Of a stretch of 45,803 nucleotides of DNA, positions 35,738-45,803 are shown piece by piece (position 1 is the first letter of the stretch; each line of letters opens with the position of its first letter). Below the pieces are notes generated by a model. That model was given only the letters and a program-made list of their open reading frames with translations, was not told the origin of the DNA and searched no databases. A program made the translations under genes and the position numbers. Source of the stretch: Neoluteolibacter marinus (GTDB taxonomy: Bacteria > Verrucomicrobiota > Verrucomicrobiia > Verrucomicrobiales > Akkermansiaceae); the NCBI RefSeq assembly GCF_014904755.1, contig NZ_JACZFQ010000087.1, forward strand, positions 1 through 45,803. The letters run 5' to 3'.

Positions 35738-35772
35738 AAAACATGCCTCCCGCGTTTCCACGGGAGGCATGT
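35738..35772 (-). terminator. Intrinsic terminator candidate for katG
   Basis: A perfect twelve-base stem: ACATGCCTCCCG (35741-35752) pairs with CGGGAGGCATGT (35761-35772) around an eight-base loop. On the minus strand the stem is followed by TTTT (complement of 35738-35741), so it fits termination of the katG transcript that stops at 35800. It sits back to back with the hairpin at 35703-35733. Confidence 0.65.
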
Positions 35773-35799
35773 GACGGGGCGAAGGGTCTCACCGGGACC

Positions 35800-39581
<3,782 letters not shown>

Positions 39582-39738
39582 TTCGTGAGTGCGGGCACCA
39601 TAGGGAGTGAGCGGCGGATGCCAACCGATTGTGACTCTGACAGGCGAAGTATCGCCGCCGGCAGGTATGGATGTTAGGCCGTCGCCCTGGCTTTCATTCG
39701 GCGATCCGAAAGACTTGGGCCGCTCTCCCGTATGACGG

Positions 39739-40872
39739 GTGGTGAAGGCGTATCCATGGGCACTTCCGGGACTGGCCGCTGTCATGTGCAGCGGTTGCGT
39801 CCGGGAGGTGGTGAGTGAATCCGTCTCCGAACACGCCGTGGTCGAGGGGCTCCGCTATGCGAAGGAGGTCGAGGCGCAGTCGCCGTTCGAGACCGTGGAG
39901 ATGAGCTGGAGCGAGGCCGACAAGTTGATGCAAGAGCGGAACCGTGACTACATCGTTGCCAAGACCGCCTATCAGCAGGCGGTCGAGGAAAGGCCGGTGG
40001 TCCGCAACCTCACGGATGAGGTCAAGAACGCGGTGAGCTTCTCGCTGGGCGATGTGCTCAAGCCGCAGGAGCTGCTGAAAACGCTCAACGAGCCGGTCAC
40101 CCAGCTGCCCAAGCAGCTCGCGTCTATCGGCAAGCTCAAGGACCTGTCCCACAACATCGAGGGCAGCGCCTGGAAGCACACCGCGGAGTCCGTCGATGCG
40201 GAGCTGAAGATGCGCGGGGAAAAGGTCAAGCTGCAGCAACTCCTGCGGACGGGTGAACTCATCGACGCCGAGATGGCAAAGCTGGATGCGGCGCCTCCGC
40301 TACCGGCCGATGCCGACCCGAAGTTGTCGAAGGCGCTGCAGGGGTGGCGCGGGGTGCTGCGCGACGAGCGCAGGAAGTGGCTGGGCGAGGTGCGGGATTT
40401 CTTCGATGCGGAGTACCGCGACGTCCGCTTCGTCAAGGACGGCTCGGGATTGCCGAACTATCGCGACGCCAATCGCCCGGATCTGACCGAGTGGGACCGT
40501 TGGGGATGGCTGCAGCGCTCGAAGGAGCTGGTGGCCGCGCTCCGCAAGGCGCACGACGCCAGCAAGCCGGCGCTGCCGGGCACCCGCGCGGTGACGGAAA
40601 CGCTCGCGGATATGGTTCATCCCGGCGACAAGGAACCCGAGCCGGTCCTCAAGACCGAGGCCGTCCGCAGCGAGGTGCGGACCCTGATCCAGCATTGGCG
40701 TGAGATGAAGCTGGCCCAGGAACAGGCGCTGGGGCTGGAGGCGCAGGAAGATCCGTCGTCATTCGACAGCATCGCGCGCGTCGACAAGCGCCAGGCCATC
40801 TTCAAGCTGCGCCAGCAGGAGATCCAGCACTCGGTCGTCATCTGGATGATGGACGAGCAGTGCTGGCAGTAA
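39739..40872 (+). CDS. Helical lipoprotein-like protein of unknown function
   Basis: 377 residues. The N-terminus (KAYPWALPGLAAVMCSGC) resembles a lipoprotein signal, though the lipobox CSGC is atypical at -3. The remainder is almost entirely helical. The stretch SWSEADKLMQERNRDYIVAK recalls the opening helix of TolC-like outer-membrane factors, but no second TolC repeat or beta part is seen. Long charged helices continue (ELKMRGEKVKLQQLL, WRGVLRDERRKWLGEVRDFF). No enzyme motif is found. The GTG at 39739 is the listed start; a second GTG at 39742 is equivalent. It is convergent with a small lipoprotein gene. A role in the envelope is probable, function unknown. Confidence 0.68.
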   Translation: MVKAYPWALPGLAAVMCSGCVREVVSESVSEHAVVEGLRYAKEVEAQSPFETVEMSWSEADKLMQERNRDYIVAKTAYQQAVEERPVVRNLTDEVKNAVSFSLGDVLKPQELLKTLNEPVTQLPKQLASIGKLKDLSHNIEGSAWKHTAESVDAELKMRGEKVKLQQLLRTGELIDAEMAKLDAAPPLPADADPKLSKALQGWRGVLRDERRKWLGEVRDFFDAEYRDVRFVKDGSGLPNYRDANRPDLTEWDRWGWLQRSKELVAALRKAHDASKPALPGTRAVTETLADMVHPGDKEPEPVLKTEAVRSEVRTLIQHWREMKLAQEQALGLEAQEDPSSFDSIARVDKRQAIFKLRQQEIQHSVVIWMMDEQCWQ

Positions 40873-40893
40873 TCCAGGCCGTCGCGGATGCGG

Positions 40894-41256
40894 CTACTTC
40901 TCCGGATAGATGACCGGTGCGGACGCGGTGTCGCCGGACGCATCCAGGCAGGGGTTCGAGCGGTCGGTGTAGCCGATCAGGCAGCCCGCGCGGGTGAAGC
41001 AGAGCTCCCGCTCGGTACCGGGCACCAACCGGATGCCCTTGAAGCTCGGAAAGTCGGAGCGGTCGAACTGGCCGGCCCGGACCTTCCAGGTGACGCGCAG
41101 GTCGCCCGGCACCTCCTTGACGACGATGTAGGCGGTGTCGGACCAGGATTCGCGCAACGAGATCTCGTGCTTCGATTGTTCGAGGATCCGGTACTGCGGG
41201 GCCTGCTGGCCACAGCTCGCGAGCAGGACGGGGAGGAGGAAAAGGAGAGCGCGCAT
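40894..41256 (-). CDS. Small lipoprotein of unknown function
   Basis: 120 residues. It starts with a clear lipoprotein signal (MRALLFLLPVLLASC), with Cys at residue 15 as the lipidated residue. The mature part is a small beta-rich domain (YRILEQSKHEISLRESW, AYIVVKEVPGDLRVTWKVRA, RELCFTRAGCLIGY) with three further cysteines that could form a disulfide. I take the ATG at 41256, because the longer frame to 41349 puts the signal internally. It is divergent from the M48 protease gene (about 170 bases apart). No family was recognised. Confidence 0.75.
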   Translation of the reverse strand: MRALLFLLPVLLASCGQQAPQYRILEQSKHEISLRESWSDTAYIVVKEVPGDLRVTWKVRAGQFDRSDFPSFKGIRLVPGTERELCFTRAGCLIGYTDRSNPCLDASGDTASAPVIYPEK

Positions 41257-41427
41257 GAGGTTGGTTCTTGAGTGAATGTCGTTGTTCGGGACGAGGGACC
41301 TGCCGTTTCCCAGCTTCGGCATGCTAGATCGGAATCGTTCCCACGGCAAATCGAATGACAGCCCTCCGGGTCATCCCGCCACTATCCGCTATTCACCCCG
41401 CGGCCCGCGGTACATCCTCGCCGCGAC

Positions 41428-42675
41428 ATGGAATGGAACGCCCTCGCCATCCTCATCATCGTGGCCCTGTTCGCGCTGTGGAACCTGGATCTCATCGCGA
41501 CCCTGCTCAATTTGAAAGCACTCTCGCCGGAGCTGCCCGCGGAGTTCGCCGATGTCTTCGATGCCGAACGCTACGCCCGTTCGCAGGCCTACACCCGCGA
41601 GTCCGCCCGTTTTGAAATCATCCACTCGACCTTCTCGCTCGCCGTCGTGCTGGGCTTCTGGATTCTCGGCGGATTCGGCTGGCTCGATGGAGTCGCCCGC
41701 AGCCTGGTCCCGGCCGGGATCCCGGCCGGCCTGGTGTTTCTCGGGTTGCTGTTCGTCGGCCACACGCTGGTCCATCTCCCGTTCTCGATCTACGACACCT
41801 TCGTGATCGAGGAGAAGTTCGGCTTCAACAAGACCACGCCGCGGACCTTCGTGATCGACCAGTTCAAGGGGCTCCTGCTCGCCGCCCTGCTCGGCCTGCC
41901 GCTTGCCGCCGGCATCCTCTGGATCTTCATCCACGTCGGCCACGCCTGGCTGTGGGCCTGGGGCTTCTTTGTCACCTTCCAGCTCTTCCTCACCTGGTTG
42001 GCCCCGACCTTGATCCTGCCCTTGTTCAACAAGTTCACCCCGATGGCCGACGGTCCGCTGCGCCAGGCGATCGAGCGCATGGCGGAGAAGTGCGGCTTCC
42101 CGCTCGGCGAGATCTCGGTGATGGACGGCTCGAAGCGCTCCACCAAGGCCAACGCCTTCTTCACCGGCTTCGGCAAGACCAAGAAGATCGCCCTCTACGA
42201 CACGCTGGTCGAGGAACAGACGCAGGACGAGCTGGTCGCCGTGCTCGCCCATGAAATCGGCCACTTCAAGTTGCGCCACATCGTCCAGCGGCTCGCGGTG
42301 TCGGTCGTGCAGGCCGCCGCGCTGTTCTTCCTGCTCGGCCTCGTTGTTGACGGCGGCACCTTTTCCCGCGCGCTCTTCGATGCCTTCGGGGTGGCGGAGG
42401 TTTCCCCGCACGTCGGCCTGGTGCTGTTCGGGTTGCTCTTCGCGCCCGCGAGCCGGCTGTTGGGCATCGCCGGCAACGCCTGGTCGCGCAAGCACGAGTT
42501 CGAGGCCGATGCCTTCGCCGCCGGCGCCACCGGCAAGCCGGAGTCCCTGGTGAGCGCCCTGAAAAAGCTCTCCGCGAAGAATCTCTCCAACTTGACCCCG
42601 CACCCGTTCCGGGTCTTCCTCGACCACTCCCATCCGCCGACACTGACGCGGATCCAGGCGCTCCGATCCCTTTGA
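41428..42675 (+). CDS. M48 family (Ste24/CAAX-type) membrane metalloprotease
   Basis: 415 residues with several membrane helices flanking a cytoplasm-facing zinc site. The zinc motif HEIGH starts at H275 in VLAHEIGHFKLRH, and the third ligand is E357 in KHEFEADAFA. NAFFTGFGKTKKIALYDTLV precedes the zinc site, as in Ste24-like enzymes. The C-terminal HPFRVFLDHSHPPTLTRI is the usual tail. Family members process or degrade membrane proteins; in bacteria without prenylated CAAX proteins the natural target is unknown. The ATG at 41428 gives a membrane helix at once. It is followed after four bases by the aldo/keto reductase gene, so they likely share an mRNA. Confidence 0.95.
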   Translation: MEWNALAILIIVALFALWNLDLIATLLNLKALSPELPAEFADVFDAERYARSQAYTRESARFEIIHSTFSLAVVLGFWILGGFGWLDGVARSLVPAGIPAGLVFLGLLFVGHTLVHLPFSIYDTFVIEEKFGFNKTTPRTFVIDQFKGLLLAALLGLPLAAGILWIFIHVGHAWLWAWGFFVTFQLFLTWLAPTLILPLFNKFTPMADGPLRQAIERMAEKCGFPLGEISVMDGSKRSTKANAFFTGFGKTKKIALYDTLVEEQTQDELVAVLAHEIGHFKLRHIVQRLAVSVVQAAALFFLLGLVVDGGTFSRALFDAFGVAEVSPHVGLVLFGLLFAPASRLLGIAGNAWSRKHEFEADAFAAGATGKPESLVSALKKLSAKNLSNLTPHPFRVFLDHSHPPTLTRIQALRSL

Positions 42676-42679
42676 TTCC

Positions 42680-43696
42680 ATGTACACTTCCGATCCTTCC
42701 CGCTACGACGGCCGCATGCCCTACCGCCGCTGCGGCGACTCCGGCCTCAAGCTTCCCGAGATCTCGCTCGGCTGCTGGCACAACTTCGGCCACGTCGACG
42801 ACCAGAACGAAGCCCGCGCCATCCTGCGCCGTGCCTTCGACCGCGGCATCACCCATTTCGACCTCGCGAACAACTACGGCCCGCCCTACGGCAGCGCCGA
42901 GGAAAACGTCGGCCGGATGTTGTCCGAGGACTTCGCGTCGCACCGCGATGAGCTGATCATTTCCTCGAAGGCCGGCCACGACATGTGGGAGGGACCGTAC
43001 GGCGAATGGGGATCGCGCAAGCACGTGCTGGCGTCGCTCGACCAGTCGCTCAAGCGGCTGCGCCTCGACTACGTCGACATCTTCTACTCGCACCGGCCCG
43101 ACCCCGACACCCGGCTGGAGGAGACGATGTCGGCCCTCGCCACCGCAGTGAGCTCCGGCCGCGCGCTCTACGTCGGCCTGTCGAAGTACCCGCTCAAGAT
43201 GCTCAAGCAAGCGGTCAAGATCCTCAAGGGGATGGGCGTCCGGCCGATCATCTATCAGCCGCCTTATTCCATCCTCAACCGCTGGCCGGAGACCGAAGGG
43301 ATCCACGACTGGCTGCAGGAAAAGGGGATCGGCTCGATCGTCTTCAGCCCGCTCGCGCAGGGAATGCTCACCGGCAAGTACGTCGATGGCGTTCCGTCCG
43401 GCTCCCGGGCAGCCCGGTCCGACGGCTTCCTCCAGCAGTCGCAGGTCGAGGATCAGCTCGAGAAGATTCGTGCCCTGCACCGCTTCGCTTCCGACCGCGG
43501 CCTCAGCCTCCAGCACCTCGCCTTGCGCTGGGTGCTCGGCCAGGGCGCGGTGACCTCGGCGATCATCGGCGCCCGCACGGTCGCCCAGCTCGACGATTCG
43601 CTCGCCGCCCTCGAGGCCCCGCCGCTCGACGACGAGGCGCTGGATGTCATCGATCTGATCGCGCCCAAGGTAAAACAGAAGACCGCGGAAGGCTGA
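42680..43696 (+). CDS. Aldo/keto reductase, YghZ (AKR14)-like
   Basis: 338 residues, a cytoplasmic NADPH-dependent oxidoreductase. The catalytic tetrad is visible: D61 and Y66 in FDLANNYG, K97 in ISSKAGH and H138 in YSHRPD. The NADP-binding end includes SAIIGARTVAQLDDSL. The loop with GHDMWEGPYGEWGSRKH is typical of the YghZ-like branch (L-glyceraldehyde-3-phosphate or methylglyoxal reductases). The precise substrate is not provable here. It begins four bases after the M48 gene stop and ends before a strong hairpin at 43743. The ATG at 42680 is the plain start. Confidence 0.94.
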   Translation: MYTSDPSRYDGRMPYRRCGDSGLKLPEISLGCWHNFGHVDDQNEARAILRRAFDRGITHFDLANNYGPPYGSAEENVGRMLSEDFASHRDELIISSKAGHDMWEGPYGEWGSRKHVLASLDQSLKRLRLDYVDIFYSHRPDPDTRLEETMSALATAVSSGRALYVGLSKYPLKMLKQAVKILKGMGVRPIIYQPPYSILNRWPETEGIHDWLQEKGIGSIVFSPLAQGMLTGKYVDGVPSGSRAARSDGFLQQSQVEDQLEKIRALHRFASDRGLSLQHLALRWVLGQGAVTSAIIGARTVAQLDDSLAALEAPPLDDEALDVIDLIAPKVKQKTAEG

Positions 43697-43742
43697 TTGG
43701 GACGATCCGGGCCGGATCATCGCGCCAATTCTCATCGCCGGT

Positions 43743-43778
43743 GCCTGCTGCCATTCGTGGCAGCAGGCGCCTTTGCTT
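43743..43778 (+). terminator. Terminator hairpin with TTCG tetraloop after the M48-AKR operon
   Basis: GCCTGCTGCCA (43743-43753) pairs perfectly with TGGCAGCAGGC (43758-43768) around a TTCG tetraloop, followed by GCCTTTGCTT. It stands between the aldo/keto reductase stop and the end of the convergent DUF5684-like gene. Confidence 0.75.
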
Positions 43779-43797
43779 CAGCCGGGAATTCCGCCGG

Positions 43798-44190
43798 TCA
43801 GGCGGCCGGCGGGCCGAGATAGCGGGCATCCCCGAAGCCGAGGATCGGGTAGAAGATCATCGGCAGGAATGACAGGCCGAGTCCGAAGCCCACGCCCTTG
43901 CCGAACCGCTCCGCGAGGCTGATCGCCACCAGGATCCCGATGACGACGTTCACCAGCGGGATGAACATCAGGATGATCCACCACATCGGCTTGCCGGTGA
44001 TCTTGAGCAGGATCACGGCGTTGTAGATCGGCACGATCGCCGCCCAGCCGGGCTGGCCGGCCTTGACGAACACTTTCCACAAGGCGGCGATGACCAGGAT
44101 GATGATCAGCAGGCCGATGATGCCCGGGATCGGGGATCCGCTGCCGGCATTGTTGAACTGCTCGAGCTGTTGGAGTTGGTCGGGGTCCAT
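43798..44190 (-). CDS. Small three-helix membrane protein (DUF5684-like)
   Basis: 130 residues with a Gln-rich N-terminus (DPDQLQQLEQFNNAG) and three hydrophobic helices (IPGIIGLLIIILVIAALW; MWWIILMFIPLVNVVIGILV; FGLGLSFLPMIFYPILGF). Between them is WKVFVKAGQPGWAAIVPIYN, the signature of the DUF5684 group often found in Gram-negatives. The function is unknown. The ATG at 44190 starts the protein. It is divergent from the outer-membrane barrel gene; an inverted repeat AACGAT/ATCGTT (44212-44229) lies just upstream and may be a control site. Confidence 0.8.
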   Translation of the reverse strand: MDPDQLQQLEQFNNAGSGSPIPGIIGLLIIILVIAALWKVFVKAGQPGWAAIVPIYNAVILLKITGKPMWWIILMFIPLVNVVIGILVAISLAERFGKGVGFGLGLSFLPMIFYPILGFGDARYLGPPAA

Positions 44191-44211
44191 GGTTGGGAGA
44201 GGTTGGTTTGA

Positions 44212-44229
44212 AACGATTTTTGGATCGTT
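44212..44229. promoter_or_regulatory. Small inverted repeat in divergent gap
   Basis: AACGAT (44212-44217) and ATCGTT (44224-44229) are perfect inverted repeats, six bases apart, 22 bases upstream of the DUF5684-like start. It could be an operator, but a six-base repeat is common by chance. Confidence 0.2.
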
Positions 44230-44397
44230 AGATAGAAGACGGCAAACACCGCCGGATGTCGATGAAGAACAGGCGCCGGGAGCTCAGGAGAAGTTTTCCA
44301 CGGAGATCTGAAACCGGGGCAGCGGGTTCGCGAATGAGGCGCAACCGGATCACCAGCCCGACCTGTTGGAGGGGGCTTGGACCGGGCAAGACACACC

Positions 44398-45057
44398 ATG
44401 AAACGAACCATCCTATCATTCGTGCTGCTCAGCGGCGTCGCCCTCGCGGGTTCCAGTTCCAAGGAAGTGATCCCTCCGCCACCCGCGCCCGAGCCGGCGC
44501 TGTGGAACTGGTTTGCCGGTGCCAGCGCCGGCTATCTCGTCGACTACGAGGAAGACATGTATCATCTCCACCTCGGGATCGACTTGCCGTCGCGCTGTGA
44601 ATGGCAGCATTCGGTCTTCCTTGAATGCGGCTGGACCTCGGCGGACGACTCCTTCGTCACGCCGCCGGTCACCGTGGGTGACTCGCAGTTCTCGCTCTAT
44701 CTCGATTCGGAAGTCGAGATCGTGCCCCTCACCTTGAATTACAAGATCGAGCGCAAGTTCAAAGAGAAGCTGTCGGCCTACGTCGGGGCCGGGATCGGTG
44801 TCGCCTTCGTCGACTACGAGGCCACCGCGGCGGCCCTCGGCGGCGGTGGACCGACTGCGAACTTCAGCGACAGCGACACCGTGTTCGCGGCGCAGGTTTT
44901 CGCCGGGTTGGCGTATCAGGTCACCGAATCCTTCGACCTCTACGGGGGTGCCCGCTGGATCTACCTCGACGACAGCGACATCAGCGTGGCGCCGGTGGGC
45001 GTCGGGATCCTCGAGGACGACGTGCTGGTGGAAGCCGGGTTCCGGGTCAACTTCTGA
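44398..45057 (+). CDS. Outer-membrane beta-barrel protein
   Basis: 219 residues. The signal peptide is MKRTILSFVLLSGVALA. A short Pro-rich linker (IPPPPAPEPALWNW) follows. Alternating strands then make an eight-strand-like barrel: FAGASAGYLVDYEEDMYHL, SLYLDSEVEIVPLTLNYKI, KLSAYVGAGIGVAFVDYEA, VFAAQVFAGLAYQVTESFDL, and the closing VLVEAGFRVNF with a terminal Phe, as expected for BAM-inserted barrels. The ligand or role is unknown. The ATG at 44398 gives the signal peptide. Confidence 0.87.
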   Translation: MKRTILSFVLLSGVALAGSSSKEVIPPPPAPEPALWNWFAGASAGYLVDYEEDMYHLHLGIDLPSRCEWQHSVFLECGWTSADDSFVTPPVTVGDSQFSLYLDSEVEIVPLTLNYKIERKFKEKLSAYVGAGIGVAFVDYEATAAALGGGGPTANFSDSDTVFAAQVFAGLAYQVTESFDLYGGARWIYLDDSDISVAPVGVGILEDDVLVEAGFRVNF

Positions 45058-45135
45058 TCCGGATTGGAACATCCCCGATGGCCGCCACGGGACCGCAGGC
45101 TTGCGGCGGGCCTGAGGGTTGAGTAGCCGTCGTGG

Positions 45136-45711
45136 ATGTTTCGTCGCCTCCTCCCCCTGCTGTTGATTTCCAGCTCCCTCGACGCAGCCACTGTGTGGGC
45201 TTTCGGTGAGCCTGGGATCACCTCGGTGAGCTTCTCCAAGGTGGCCTTCTCCGACTGGACCCTGACGGAAAATCAGGACCTGGTCTCGACCTCGGTCGCG
45301 ATCACGCGCCAGAACCTGAAAGGCATCTACAACGCGAACGTCGATGCCGGCACCCAGTTGCTCAACGGCACGGCGGCGGACGTGGCGGGAACCCTCTGGG
45401 CGTTCGAGGGGCTCAACGGCAACCCCGGCAGCGGCAGCTTCGGCGGCGCCGCCAACCACGCGGCGCTCAGTTTCAACAACTGGGGCCGCGCGGTGGAGGG
45501 CAGTCCGCCATCGTCGGTCGGGGTGCCCGGTGTCCTCTACTTGGTCGCGGAGGACGTTTACCTCGACATCATCTTCGACGGCTGGGGCGGCGCGGGATCG
45601 GGTGGCACCTTCTCCTACACCCGGGCGGCCGCGGTGCCGGAACCCGCGGCGGCATTGCCATGGGTCGCGGCCGCGGTGCTCGCCTGCCGGCGCCGGAGGA
45701 TCCGCCGCTAG
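45136..45711 (+). CDS. PEP-CTERM sorting-domain protein
   Basis: 191 residues. A short signal peptide (MFRRLLPLLLISSSLDAATV) precedes a beta-rich body with Asn-rich strands (FSDWTLTENQDLVS, TLWAFEGLNGNPGSGSFGG, AALSFNNWG). The C-terminus is a PEP-CTERM signal: VPEP (167-170), hydrophobic LPWVAAAVLAC and an RRRRIRR tail. An exosortase (not in this window) would process it for surface or matrix display, often linked to exopolysaccharide. The ATG at 45136 is plain. Confidence 0.86.
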   Translation: MFRRLLPLLLISSSLDAATVWAFGEPGITSVSFSKVAFSDWTLTENQDLVSTSVAITRQNLKGIYNANVDAGTQLLNGTAADVAGTLWAFEGLNGNPGSGSFGGAANHAALSFNNWGRAVEGSPPSSVGVPGVLYLVAEDVYLDIIFDGWGGAGSGGTFSYTRAAAVPEPAAALPWVAAAVLACRRRRIRR

Positions 45712-45803
45712 GGGATCTCGGCGCGGAAGGTCCGGAGGTCGAAGGCGCGGAAGTCGAGCGGATCCGTGGCGCTGCTGCCGGCAGCCGGCTGCTCCAGCAG
45801 ACC
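45708..45803 (-). CDS. C-terminal end of a gene running off the right edge
   Basis: On the minus strand a frame of 31 codons runs from the edge to a TAG at 45708-45710. It reads like a real protein end (DPLDFRAFDLRTFRAEIP). It overlaps the PEP-CTERM stop by three bases, as for other convergent genes here. The family cannot be identified from so little sequence. Confidence 0.4.
   Translation of the reverse strand, partial: GLLEQPAAGSSATDPLDFRAFDLRTFRAEIP

Overview
The window is GC-rich DNA with about 30 protein genes. There are no RNA genes of known family, no CRISPR array, no insertion sequence and no phage module that I can support. The gene content points to a member of the Verrucomicrobiota, probably near Luteolibacter or Haloferula (inference, no marker gene present). 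The reasons are an ECF-type sigma factor fused to a membrane segment and DP-x-AA repeats, a PEP-CTERM protein (VPEP, hydrophobic segment, Arg cluster), giant exoproteins built of LamG, lamin-tail, CotH and TSP3-like modules, and the near absence of Shine-Dalgarno sequences before start codons.

Layout. 1-4.6 kb: C-terminal part of an M13 metallopeptidase, a membrane-tethered sigma-factor fusion coupled by ATGA overlap to a partner membrane protein, and a convergent peroxiredoxin-like gene. 4.6-8.8 kb: a regulatory gap with nested inverted repeats, then a 1294-residue secreted GH31 enzyme with FN3, CBM32-like, dockerin and cohesin-like modules. 8.8-12.8 kb: PAS-PP2C (RsbU-type) phosphatase, sulfotransferase, AHSA1/SRPBCC protein and secreted serine hydrolase. 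12.9-17.1 kb: secreted GH5 enzyme, sterol-desaturase-family membrane oxidase and an HTTM-like membrane protein. 17.2-27.6 kb: a CotH-kinase exoprotein, a small membrane protein and an 1871-residue S8 protease with an inserted domain and lectin-like modules. 27.6-30.1 kb: a lower-GC island with two secreted repeat proteins. 30.1-35.7 kb: an expansin, two small proteins and an M11-like metalloprotease with ricin-type repeats behind a possibly structured leader. 35.8-45.8 kb: KatG, SGNH hydrolase, two envelope proteins of unknown role, M48 protease with aldo/keto reductase, a DUF5684-like membrane protein, an outer-membrane beta-barrel, a PEP-CTERM protein and the end of one more gene.

How it fits together. 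Many genes encode exported proteins that bind, loosen or cut extracellular glycans and glycoproteins: GH31, GH5, expansin, M11-like and S8 proteases, SGNH hydrolase and CotH protein. The sigma fusion, the PAS phosphatase and the inverted repeats are candidate regulators. KatG and the peroxiredoxin-like protein would handle peroxide.

The most interesting pattern is a shared C-terminal module in five otherwise unrelated secreted proteins: a Ca-binding-like D-x-DG-x-x-(N/D) motif, then a short beta domain ending in F-x-R-(V/I/L) close to the C-terminus. It may be a sorting or anchoring device. Many start codons are uncertain because ribosome binding sites are not recognisable.
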